Source: Collinsella sp. | GTDB taxonomy: Bacteria > Actinomycetota > Coriobacteriia > Coriobacteriales > Coriobacteriaceae | DNA length: 6,025 nucleotides | Assembly (NCBI GenBank): GCA_018380195.1 | Contig: JAGZUC010000048.1 | Coordinates: forward strand, 1-6,025 | Direction: 5' to 3' | Part shown: piece by piece, positions 1 to 5,146 of the stretch | How the letters are laid out: every line of letters starts with the position of its first letter | Numbering within the stretch: position 1 is the first letter of the stretch | Notes under the pieces: model-generated | What the model saw: only the letters and a program-made list of their open reading frames with translations | What the model was told of the DNA's origin: nothing | The model's database searches: none | Program-made: the position numbers and the translations under genes

Positions 1-14
1 TCGGTCGGAGGGGT

Positions 15-94
15 GGCTTTGTAAAGCCGTTTGTCTCCACCCGCGTAGCGGGTGGTTTAAAGCTGGCCGCTGCGCGGCCAGCAGACTAAAGTCT
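15..94. repeat. Cruciform-like cluster of palindromes (REP-like intergenic element)
   Basis: Successive inverted repeats are visible: GGCTTT/AAAGCC (15-28), CCACCCGC-gta-GCGGGTGG (37-55), GCTGGCCGC-tgc-GCGGCCAGC (62-82) and AGACT-aa-AGTCT (83-94). GTCT at 33-36 can pair with AGAC at 83-86 and enclose the two GC-rich hairpins, which are joined by TTTAAA. Both have perfect 8-9 bp stems and 3-nt loops. The arrangement resembles a mobile intergenic palindrome more than a simple terminator, because no T-tract follows on either strand. No coding capacity is credible in 1-136. Membership of a repeat family is inferred from one copy. Confidence 0.55.
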
Positions 95-136
95 TGAACC
101 AGAAACGGCGCCGCTCTCGCGCCGCCGTCATAATCT

Positions 137-161
137 TCTGGTGCCCCCGGGCGGATTCGAA
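137..161 (-). repeat. 25-bp duplicate of the tRNA-Arg 3' end (att-like scar)
   Basis: This stretch is identical over 25 bp to 265-289, the CCA end, acceptor strand and T-loop part of the tRNA-Arg remnant, and has the same orientation (minus strand). Similarity stops abruptly at the T-loop: the T stem and everything 5' of it are absent. It is best read as an extra displaced attachment-site half left by an earlier integration or partial deletion at the same tRNA locus. Confidence 0.6.
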
Positions 162-188
162 AACTCCCCCCGCGGGGAAATTGGTGAC

Positions 189-228
189 GCGGGTGTCGAC
201 GGTCCGAATCCTGCCCTTAGACCAGAAG
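189..228 (+). repeat. Inverted partial copy of the tRNA-Arg variable/T-arm region
   Basis: Positions 189-211 match the reverse complement of 281-303 with a single mismatch over 23 bp, so the variable-loop to T-loop part of tRNA-Arg is present in the opposite orientation. The following bases diverge from the tRNA acceptor but end in ACCAGAAG (221-228), which mirrors CTTCTGGT at 135-142. Together 135-160 and 205-228 form an imperfect inverted repeat. No acceptor 5' strand, D arm or anticodon arm is present, so this is not a functional tRNA. Confidence 0.55.
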
Positions 229-256
229 AGCCCGGCACCATAGCGGTACCGGGCTC
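228..256 (-). terminator. Terminator-like hairpin after the tRNA-Arg remnant
   Basis: GAGCCCGG (228-235) pairs perfectly with CCGGGCTC (249-256). The stem continues past one mismatch with ACC/GGT and closes on a 5-nt loop. It lies directly downstream of the minus-strand tRNA 3' end, where a tRNA terminator is expected. The tract after the stem on the minus strand is only mildly T-rich (TTCTGGTCT), so termination strength is uncertain. Confidence 0.6.
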
Positions 257-266
257 GATATTCCTC

Positions 267-311
267 TGGTGCCCCCGGGCGGATTCGAACCGTCGACACC
301 CGCTTTAGGAG
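267..311 (-). tRNA. 3' half of tRNA-Arg (anticodon CCU), split by integration
   Basis: Read on the minus strand, the segment has an anticodon loop CTCCTAA (311-305, anticodon CCT at 309-307), the 3' anticodon strand AGCGG, a 5-nt variable loop, a T arm with TTCGAAT loop, the acceptor 3' strand CGGGGGC, discriminator A and encoded CCA (269-267). The 5' half is missing: upstream of the anticodon loop the sequence is AT-rich and cannot supply the anticodon 5' strand CCGCT, a D arm or the acceptor 5' strand. Ending exactly at the anticodon loop is typical of tyrosine-recombinase attachment sites in tRNA genes. This is the displaced 3' half at one element end; an intact gene should be at the other end. 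The arginine identity is deduced from the anticodon. One A-C mismatch is present in the T stem. Confidence 0.75.
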
Positions 312-503
312 ATATGATTTAATGCTACCCCCTACCATTCATCAAACATCATTGAACATCATATAACCGCAGATAAACATAGCAGTTTGTGTCTTCTGCA
401 TCCGGTAGCTGCGCCTACGCTTTTACAAACATATTACTAACAGCTTTAGCTAAACTGCACTCATTGAATTGTTGAAAACTATTCAAAGAAACGGAGTGCA
501 AAG
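312..503. promoter_or_regulatory. Integrase upstream region with possible arm-type repeats
   Basis: This is an AT-rich gap between the att core and the integrase. AACATCAT occurs at 345-352 and again at 355-362, a 10-bp repeat fitting arm-type recombinase binding sites beside a core site. TTGAAT (464-469) and ATTCAA (481-486) form an inverted repeat just before the integrase ribosome-binding site and could be an operator. A weak -35-like TTTACA sits at 423-428 without a convincing -10. No gene is seen here. Confidence 0.35.
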
Positions 504-1751
504 ATGTCAGAACAGCCACTCATTAGCGGAAGAGGCACGTGTTGGAAAGACAAGAGATCACCTAACACCTATCGCTATTATTTTTCCCTTGGGGTCAAGG
601 ACCCTAAGACAGGGCGTTACAAACGATCCCCAACTTATACGGTTCGTTGCAAGACTAAAACAGAAGCTAAGGCTGCAATGCAGGCCAAGCTGGCTGAAAT
701 CAACTCCTCTGGCACGATCACTAAAACTAAAAAGCCCACTTTGCTTGCGTCCTACTGCTGGGCCTTTCATGAAAATAGGGACACCGAGCTTGCGCCAACG
801 AGCTATGAAAGAGAAGCGTACGATTGCAGGCATATCGAAGACCTATTCGGTGCGTTTCAGACAATTGAGGGGCTAACTCCCGATCTAATCGAAGAAACAT
901 ATGCCGAAGCTCGTCGTACGGGAAAATACAAACCATCAGAGCTTGTACGAATCAATGCGAAACTGCGTCAGATTCTGTCGAATGCAGTCTCGAAGCGAAT
1001 AATTGACCGAAACCCCTGCGCTACCGTTCACGTTCGCAGACCACGCAACAAAAGAGAATCACTGACAATCGACCAGGTAGCTACCCTATGCACACATCTT
1101 CAACACATTGAGCTCACCGCCGAAGCTGTTGGTACGCTAGTACTAGTGTATACGGGTATGCGGAAAGGCGAGATGTTGGGCCTCGAATGGCGCGATTGGG
1201 ACCCTGCCAATAAAACCTTGAAAATTGACAGGCAGTACACCAACGACCATGAACTGAGGGCACCCAAGTCACAAGAAAGCCAACGCAAAATCCCCGTTGG
1301 AGAAACCTTGGCCGAACGTCTTCAATCATGGTCAGCCATACAAAAAGAGCTCCTGGCCTCTCTGGGGCTGTCCCAGACTGGCAGAACTCCCATCATTAGC
1401 GATATTGCCGTCGAGCAAGGGGTCCCTACTGTCTGTCACATGAAAAACTACATCTTCAACCATTGGTTTCGCGATTTCGCAGTTAGCTGCAATCTTGGAA
1501 TCTATGAGCCGAACAATTCGACTGGCGGAAAGCTATATAAGGGCATCTGCCCGCATCAGCTCAGGCATTGTGTAAGCACTTTTATGCTGGCGAACGGATC
1601 GGACGTTAGAAGCGTGCAAGGTATTCTTGGCCACGCGGACCCCAATATCACGCTCAAAACGTATACAAGCCTCGTTCAACAATCAGAAATAAAAGCAGTT
1701 AAAGGCTACGAAGACTTCATCAACGCCTATATACAGAGAAGCGAGAAATAG
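504..1751 (+). CDS. Tyrosine recombinase (site-specific integrase)
   Basis: This 415-residue protein would integrate and excise the element at the tRNA-Arg att site by strand exchange through a 3'-phosphotyrosine intermediate. The layout is standard: an N-terminal arm-binding region (about 1-65), a helical core-binding domain (about 75-180) and a C-terminal catalytic domain (about 190-405). Catalytic residues are visible: R220 in TGMRKGE, a probable beta-hairpin K255 (PKSQES), H351 and R354 in HQLRH, H377 in LGH and nucleophile Y387 in TYTSL. Length is normal for phage and ICE integrases and nothing essential is missing. The ATG is chosen because GGAG lies 7 nt upstream (493-496). It starts about 190 bp from the tRNA junction and reads away from it, as expected for an element integrase. 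Composition is much less G+C rich than the downstream phosphoesterases, consistent with transfer. Confidence 0.95.
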   Translation: MSEQPLISGRGTCWKDKRSPNTYRYYFSLGVKDPKTGRYKRSPTYTVRCKTKTEAKAAMQAKLAEINSSGTITKTKKPTLLASYCWAFHENRDTELAPTSYEREAYDCRHIEDLFGAFQTIEGLTPDLIEETYAEARRTGKYKPSELVRINAKLRQILSNAVSKRIIDRNPCATVHVRRPRNKRESLTIDQVATLCTHLQHIELTAEAVGTLVLVYTGMRKGEMLGLEWRDWDPANKTLKIDRQYTNDHELRAPKSQESQRKIPVGETLAERLQSWSAIQKELLASLGLSQTGRTPIISDIAVEQGVPTVCHMKNYIFNHWFRDFAVSCNLGIYEPNNSTGGKLYKGICPHQLRHCVSTFMLANGSDVRSVQGILGHADPNITLKTYTSLVQQSEIKAVKGYEDFINAYIQRSEK

Positions 1752-1828
1752 CATGTTTTTCATTCATCGTTTCATCAATAATATTACGGTACTATGCTAC
1801 TATTTCCGCAGGTAGATGCTTTATTTGA

Positions 1829-1857
1829 TTGACATCTATTGAGTTTTAATACATGCT
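1829..1857 (+). promoter_or_regulatory. Candidate promoter for the small helix-turn-helix genes
   Basis: A consensus -35 TTGACA (1829-1834) is followed after 17 nt by CATGCT (1852-1857), which keeps only the conserved second A and final T of a -10 box. The surroundings are AT-rich. It lies about 110 bp before the 1970 start codon, leaving a leader that contains the hairpin at 1896-1947. The -35 is good and the -10 weak. Confidence 0.4.
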
Positions 1858-1895
1858 AAAGCTGTCAGATGGCTACGCATGTAGTCATAGAAACC

Positions 1896-1947
1896 GGCCC
1901 CCCAAGTGCTTATGAACCTGGTAAGTCTTACAAGCACAGGGAGGGCC
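1896..1947 (+). promoter_or_regulatory. Long imperfect hairpin in the leader of the 1970 gene
   Basis: GGCCC/GGGCC and GTGCTT/AAGCAC arms (1896-1911 against 1932-1947) pair with a small internal mismatch region. The 20-nt loop contains its own short palindrome GTAAG-t-CTTAC. The structure ends 22 nt before the start codon at 1970, with the ribosome-binding site AAAGGA (1955-1960) between. No T-tract follows, so it is not an ordinary terminator. It may be an RNA leader control element or a binding site for the encoded DNA-binding proteins; the sequence does not decide between these. Confidence 0.4.
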
Positions 1948-1969
1948 CTCATTGAAAGGATAGCTCATC

Positions 1970-2215
1970 ATGGCTACTCCAAAGATTAGCACTCAGGCGT
2001 CCACACCGACTTTCCCCACTGGTGCCGCTCAGTGCGATCGGTTGCTCCGCGTTAACGATATCCGCGAACTTACTGGCTGGAGCGAAAACACCGCACGCAA
2101 GTTTATGAGAGAGTCCGGCAAGCTCATCCAAATCCATCGTTCTAATTACATGTTTGAAAGTTCGTTTTATGAGCTTTTCAAGCAGCTTGAAGGTCGCACC
2201 GCCCACTTTGACTAG
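1970..2215 (+). CDS. Small winged helix-turn-helix protein, excisionase/regulator-like
   Basis: An 81-residue protein. After a Ser/Thr/Pro-rich N-terminus (about 1-22), residues 25-47 (LLRVNDIRELTGWSENTARK) form a MerR/Xis-like helix-turn-helix. A short basic wing (GKLIQIHRSNY, 50-60) and an acidic-aromatic helix follow. Such small proteins next to integrases often act as recombination directionality factors or as regulators of the element. That role is inferred from size, fold and position, and no excisionase is recognised by name. The start is supported by GAAAGGA 9 nt upstream. The next gene begins 9 nt after the stop, so the two are probably cotranscribed. Composition is intermediate. Confidence 0.75.
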   Translation: MATPKISTQASTPTFPTGAAQCDRLLRVNDIRELTGWSENTARKFMRESGKLIQIHRSNYMFESSFYELFKQLEGRTAHFD

Positions 2216-2224
2216 GCGGTAAAC

Positions 2225-2611
2225 ATGAGCGAGCTGCCGTCGATTTCCGACATATTTAGCGATGATGTTAATGAACAACGAAAGATTAAAGGGAAAATGG
2301 ATAAAGCTAATTTTATTTCAGTGCCCGAGTGGGCGTGCTGCGTCACCACCGTCGCTGCTGAGCGCCTCATCCTCGGCCTTGTATGGAAGTTTGGAAAGCC
2401 TTCCACAAACAAAAAAGCCATGGGCTTTTACGCAAAAAGCAAATGGATTGAGGAGCACTACCACCTGAGCAAGAACACGATTTCCCGGGCCCATACCTCT
2501 TTGAAGAAAAAGAGGTACATTCAAAAGGCGGGTGACGGCAGCTGGATGCTTAATTACGCTGCAATCTACCGCGCCGCAGTCGAAAACGGCTGGGAGCCTC
2601 CGAAATCTTAA
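2225..2611 (+). CDS. Helix-turn-helix protein, replication-initiator-like DNA-binding domain
   Basis: A 128-residue protein. The segment from about 33 to 105 follows the pattern of winged-helix domains in phage and ICE replisome organisers: a VPEW entry, a hydrophobic helix around ERLILGLVW (46-54), then GFYAKSKWIEEHYHLSKNTI (67-86) as helix-turn-helix and a recognition helix running into SLKKKRYIQ. A W-x-LN beta segment (about 107-110) could form the wing. Full replication initiators carry a further domain that is absent here, so this is either a stand-alone regulator or a reduced initiator; no ATPase or primase partner is nearby. The start is taken at ATG 2225, with AGGCGG just upstream overlapping the end of the preceding gene. 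It is the last gene before the terminator at 2695-2760. Function beyond DNA binding is inferred. Confidence 0.7.
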   Translation: MSELPSISDIFSDDVNEQRKIKGKMDKANFISVPEWACCVTTVAAERLILGLVWKFGKPSTNKKAMGFYAKSKWIEEHYHLSKNTISRAHTSLKKKRYIQKAGDGSWMLNYAAIYRAAVENGWEPPKS

Positions 2612-2694
2612 GCCCACAAACCGACTATCGAGGTCGTAAGAGTCGGCCACCGTCAGGGTGCCCACAAGAACATGCCGCGGATGTAAAATAAAAT

Positions 2695-2760
2695 AGGGTC
2701 GAACCGAAACAGTTCCCGGACAATTGGCGTCCGGCCAGACACTTCGATTCGACCCTTTTT
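2695..2760 (+). terminator. Nested-stem intrinsic terminator, probably bidirectional
   Basis: AGGGTCGAA (2695-2703) pairs with TTCGACCCT (2748-2756). The stem extends past one C/A mismatch with CGAA/TTCG, and the loop carries a second perfect hairpin CCGGAC/GTCCGG (2716-2734). The plus strand continues with TTTTT, closing the helix-turn-helix operon. On the minus strand the stem is followed by ATTTTATTTT, so transcription entering from the right would also stop. Confidence 0.85.
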
Positions 2761-2839
2761 CATGCCCGCATCTAAAACAATCCCATAATCATTCTCGGCA
2801 TCTTTAACGCCATCACTCTCCCGCCACCAACGCGTCGTA

Positions 2840-2861
2840 GGTGCCATTTTGGTGCCATTTT
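2840..2861. repeat. Perfect 11-bp tandem duplication
   Basis: GGTGCCATTTT occurs twice back to back (2840-2850 and 2851-2861). Read on the minus strand it gives an NGTKMAP-type peptide that resembles C-terminal tails of some phage integrases. The surrounding frame shows no integrase motifs, so a decayed integrase tail is only a possibility; alternatively the repeat could be a pair of protein-binding sites. Confidence 0.4.
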
Positions 2862-3081
2862 CAACGAATCGATATGGCCGTCCATTCATGGCCTTTAAGG
2901 CACGTGATACCATGAAAACGTGCGGTATTTCTCTAACCAAAAACCTGCGTGAACGTATGACTTGAGACGCTTTTAGAACTCACCGATCGCAGGACGACTA
3001 CAAAACAACAGCGGCCGCGTATTTGTTCCCAGCCGTACGGCGTGGCGGAGCCATGCCCATTGTTGATTGGAGTGTCGCACG

Positions 3082-3537
3082 ATGACAGACGAGAGAAAAA
3101 TCAGGGAGATCTACGGCGTGAAGTCCGTCCACGAGGAGGCCGCCGAGCGAACCGAGGCGACGTGGCGGGAGAAGCTACTGCGCGAGACGGCCGACCTCAG
3201 GACCGAGAACGCGCTGCTCAGGGCCCAGCTCGACGAATTCAACCGCAAGCTCGTCGAGGCAACGGATCGGAATGAAAAGATTGAGGCCGACTGCAATGAG
3301 CGGGTTGCCTTTATAGAGGAGAAGTTCGAACTCGATACCGCGAGACTCGAACTCGAGAACAACGAGCTCCACGCCGCGGGCGTCAGGTACCTCTCCCGTG
3401 CTAAGGGGCTCGGCAGGCAGGTTGTCCAACTCCATGCCGAGGCTGAGGCCATGGTCGATGAGATCGAGCGGCTGCGCGGCGAGCGTGACGCCGCACTGAA
3501 AACCCAAGCGACACACTCCTGGCCCAGTGCGACCTGA
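3082..3537 (+). CDS. Coiled-coil protein of unknown function
   Basis: 151 residues. Almost the whole chain from about 15 to 140 is charged and helical, with heptad-spaced Leu/Ile/Val/Ala; the clearest stretch is ETADLRTENALLRAQLDEFN (35-54), leucine-zipper-like. A GLGRQVVQ segment (109-116) briefly breaks the charge pattern. No signal peptide, membrane segment or catalytic motif is seen. The start is ATG 3082, because GGAG lies 9 nt upstream (3069-3072); the upstream TTG 3067 would overlap that site. The last dozen residues (TQATHSWPSAT) lose the heptad pattern, while the coiled coil continues in the -1 frame to 3641. The annotated end is therefore probably a frameshift product. It is convergent with the phosphoesterase operon. 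A scaffold or oligomerisation role is a guess. Confidence 0.7.
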   Translation: MTDERKIREIYGVKSVHEEAAERTEATWREKLLRETADLRTENALLRAQLDEFNRKLVEATDRNEKIEADCNERVAFIEEKFELDTARLELENNELHAAGVRYLSRAKGLGRQVVQLHAEAEAMVDEIERLRGERDAALKTQATHSWPSAT

Positions 3538-3641
3538 TGGCCGAGGTCGCCGCCCTCAAGGACCGCCTCGCCGCCTCCGAGCAGCGAGCGGCCGTGGCCG
3601 AAGCCAAGGTCGAGGTCATGTCCCAGATGAAGGGCGAGTAG
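3537..3641 (+). pseudogene. Coiled-coil continuation in the -1 frame (frameshifted tail or tiny coupled ORF)
   Basis: The frame from ATG 3537 encodes 34 residues, MAEVAALKDRLAASEQRAAV and onward, ending at TAG 3639-3641. The heptad and charge pattern are exactly those of the preceding gene. The same frame is open leftwards (TLLAQCDL before the ATG), so one missing base near the A4 run at 3499-3502 would fuse it seamlessly to the upstream frame and give a coiled coil of about 185 residues. Alternatively the TGATG overlap at 3535-3539 allows translational re-initiation. No canonical X-XXY-YYZ slippery heptamer is seen in frame. Frame decay or a sequencing indel is the simplest reading. Confidence 0.6.
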
Positions 3642-3670
3642 CCCCGCGTTTCTCCTATCAGGCGGCTGAT

Positions 3671-3710
3671 TTCTAGAAACCTTCTAGAACGCTTCTAGCA
3701 GGTTTCTAGA
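3671..3710. terminator. Hairpin of four phased TTCTAG units between convergent genes
   Basis: TTCTAG occurs at 3671, 3682, 3693 and 3704, exactly every 11 bp. The block also folds as one hairpin: 3672-3682 pairs with 3700-3710 (11 bp), one T/C mismatch follows, then CTAGAA/TTCTAG (3684-3689 with 3693-3698) around a 3-nt CGC loop. It covers the stop codon and last codons of the minus-strand phosphoesterase and sits 30 bp past the end of the coiled-coil frame. Its position suits a shared terminator, but neither strand has a T-tract, so a protein-binding array is an alternative. Confidence 0.5.
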
Positions 3711-4421
3711 GCCGGGCGCAGCATCTTCGATCGGCACGATGTCTCGGTAGACAAGGCGGTGCCTGTCGTCGCGCCATTCGTCGCCGTGGTAGTGGCCGAA
3801 GAACCAGGCGCGGTAGCCGAGCTGCCCGTCGAGCTCGGCAAGGAATCGCTGAAGCCGGTCGTCCCGATATTCGCGTCCGCACTCTCGGCACAGCCCCTCA
3901 GCAAGGGCGGCCGGCGCCTCGTGAGTCACCACGTAGTCGACCTTCCAGCCCACGCGGTCGAGCGAGGCGCGGCAGCGCTCCATCTCTTCCTCGCTCGGCA
4001 TCTCCTCGGGCCACCAGCTCCTCCCCTCCCTGCGACACTGCCTGTCGTTGCTCGCGGCACCGCCCATGGCAAGGACCGTGAGCCCGCCGATGTCGAACAC
4101 CTCCCCACGCATCAGGTGCAGCACGTGCGGTCGCGCCTCATGGACGAGCCCACCGTTCCACTCCCGTACCGGCAGATTAGCCAAGGCGTGATGGTTCTCA
4201 TGGTTGCCGTCCACGAAACACGTGGTCCAGGGCTTCGACTCGAACCAATCGAGCCAATACCTCTCAGCATTCGAGCCGTCCCAGACAAAGCCGAAGTCGC
4301 CGGCCACGATCACCACGTCATCGCGCGTCAGCGTGCGGCCCAGCGGCCAAGACTTGAAGGCAAACCGGCTGGACCCGTACTCGGCCCTGCCGTGCACGTC
4401 GCCCGTCACATAGATAGCCAT
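3684..4421 (-). CDS. Calcineurin-like metallophosphoesterase, third in operon
   Basis: 245 residues. Metal-binding motifs are complete: GDVH (D8, H10), GDFG (D42), GNHE (N73, H74), TH (H167) and GHYH (H210, H212), so a dinuclear-metal hydrolase acting on phosphoester bonds is expected. It has the family-specific block LMRGEVFD-x-GG-xTV-x-MGGA (103-122), then an SWWPEE motif (135-140), seen in many gut-bacterial stand-alone phosphoesterases. A CxxC (178-181) near the C-terminus is absent from its neighbour. There is no signal peptide, so it is cytoplasmic. The start is ATG 4421, one base overlapping the preceding stop (TGATG), and it aligns with the neighbour's N-terminus; a GTG at 4436 is less likely. 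It is clearly paralogous to the 5146-4421 gene. Its last residues are encoded inside the TTCTAG repeat block. The substrate is unknown. Confidence 0.92.
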   Translation of the reverse strand: MAIYVTGDVHGRAEYGSSRFAFKSWPLGRTLTRDDVVIVAGDFGFVWDGSNAERYWLDWFESKPWTTCFVDGNHENHHALANLPVREWNGGLVHEARPHVLHLMRGEVFDIGGLTVLAMGGAASNDRQCRREGRSWWPEEMPSEEEMERCRASLDRVGWKVDYVVTHEAPAALAEGLCRECGREYRDDRLQRFLAELDGQLGYRAWFFGHYHGDEWRDDRHRLVYRDIVPIEDAAPGSRNLLEAF

Positions 4422-5146
4422 CAGTACGCGCCCCACGGCAAAAGTTTGTCCCCAAGCCTCACGATCCAGTCATACAGCACCGTGTGCCGTTCGTCCGGAT
4501 TGCCGTCTCGGTGAAAATGTCCGTAATACCAGCGCTTGTAGTCCAGGCGATCCTCGAGCTCGTCGAGGAATCCGGTCAGCCGGTCTACATCCGGGCGCTC
4601 CCAGCCTGGGTCCGGGTAGAGCGTCGGCGAGAGCATGCGCGTGGCGCAGGTATGGGTGATGACGCAGTCGACCTTCCAGCCGACCTCGTCGAGCCTTGCC
4701 CGCGCGGTATCGAAATCGCGCTCGTCCGGGAGCTCCTGAGGCCACCAGCTGGAATACGGCACGCGGTATTCCCTGTCCACGCTTGTGGCACCGCCCATGG
4801 TGAATACCGTCGAGCCGTCGAGATCGAAGACCTCCCCGCGCATGAGTCGGCGGATGAACGAGGTATCCGACAGGCGTTGCGTCAGCCCGCCGTGCCACGG
4901 CTCCATGGGGCGTTCCTCCCAGTGGTCGAAGCGCTCGTGGTTGCCGTCGACGAACAGCACCGTGTAGGGGCGCGACTCCAGCCAAGCGATATCGGCGCAT
5001 TCCTCGGCAGAGAAGTCCCACGGAAAGCCAAAGTCGCCGGCGATGATCAGATAGTCGTCGCTGCCAAGGCTATCCCCAAGCTCCCAGTCGCGGAGCTTTT
5101 GCATGTCGAGCCCACTGTGGATATCGCCTGTCACGTAGACCGTCAT
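4421..5146 (-). CDS. Calcineurin-like metallophosphoesterase, second in operon
   Basis: 241 residues with all metal ligands: GDIH (D8, H10), GDFG (D38), GNHE (N69, H70), TH (H165) and GHFH (H210, H212). It shares with the downstream gene the opening YVTGD, the FVDGNHE strand, the LMRGEVFD block (101-108), MGGA-xS-xDR (117-125), SWWP (133-136) and the VGWKVD helix end. The two are therefore paralogues, presumably from a tandem duplication followed by marked divergence. The start is ATG 5146, which overlaps the previous stop codon as ATGA. The same frame is open much further upstream (to about 5716), but that extension is antisense-like, basic and low in complexity, and lies over the first phosphoesterase gene, so it is rejected. 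Cytoplasmic, with unknown substrate. Confidence 0.92.
   Translation of the reverse strand: MTVYVTGDIHSGLDMQKLRDWELGDSLGSDDYLIIAGDFGFPWDFSAEECADIAWLESRPYTVLFVDGNHERFDHWEERPMEPWHGGLTQRLSDTSFIRRLMRGEVFDLDGSTVFTMGGATSVDREYRVPYSSWWPQELPDERDFDTARARLDEVGWKVDCVITHTCATRMLSPTLYPDPGWERPDVDRLTGFLDELEDRLDYKRWYYGHFHRDGNPDERHTVLYDWIVRLGDKLLPWGAY

Larger units (their letters stand above)
267..2760. mobile_element. Left end of an integrated element at tRNA-Arg (right end not located)
   Basis: The evidence is a tRNA 3'-half junction at 267-311, a tyrosine recombinase beginning close to it and reading inward, two small DNA-binding proteins typical of integrative elements, and composition visibly lower in G+C than the flanks. 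The end coordinate given is only the terminator closing the recognisable module. No second copy of the 45-bp tRNA core and no tRNA 5' half is found up to 6025, so the GC-rich phosphoesterase region could be cargo inside the same element or host DNA if the right end has decayed. No capsid, relaxase or conjugation gene is visible. Confidence 0.6.
2612..3066. other. Noncoding interval with terminator, tandem repeat and composition change
   Basis: About 455 bp lie between the two helix-turn-helix genes and the coiled-coil gene. The interval holds the hairpin at 2695-2760, the 11-bp tandem repeat at 2840-2861, a short perfect palindrome GCCGTACGGC (3032-3041), and a change from AT-richer to GC-rich sequence between about 2950 and 3030. 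A minus-strand reading frame (2940-2653) exists but runs straight through the terminator, has only a TTG start without a ribosome-binding site and lacks domain motifs, so it is not called. No convincing promoter for the 3082 gene was found. Confidence 0.6.

Noticed and set aside
33..94. CRISPR array
   Set aside because: The hairpins differ in sequence and there are no equal-length repeats separated by unique spacers.
57..338. Minus-strand 93-codon frame
   Set aside because: It runs through the tRNA remnant, its duplicates and the terminator hairpin; the peptide is the familiar spurious translation of tRNA 3' ends.
1853..1915. 20-codon leader ORF before the excisionase-like gene
   Set aside because: No ribosome-binding site, and its ATG overlaps the candidate -10 box, so it is unlikely to be transcribed intact.
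2653..2940. Minus-strand 95-codon frame
   Set aside because: It starts with TTG without a ribosome-binding site, reads through the nested terminator, and has no domain motifs. Only a faint integrase-tail resemblance is noted.
2965..2978. Possible second att core (cgcttttag resembling cgctttaggag)
   Set aside because: Only a few bases match and the neighbouring tRNA sequence is absent; this is chance level.
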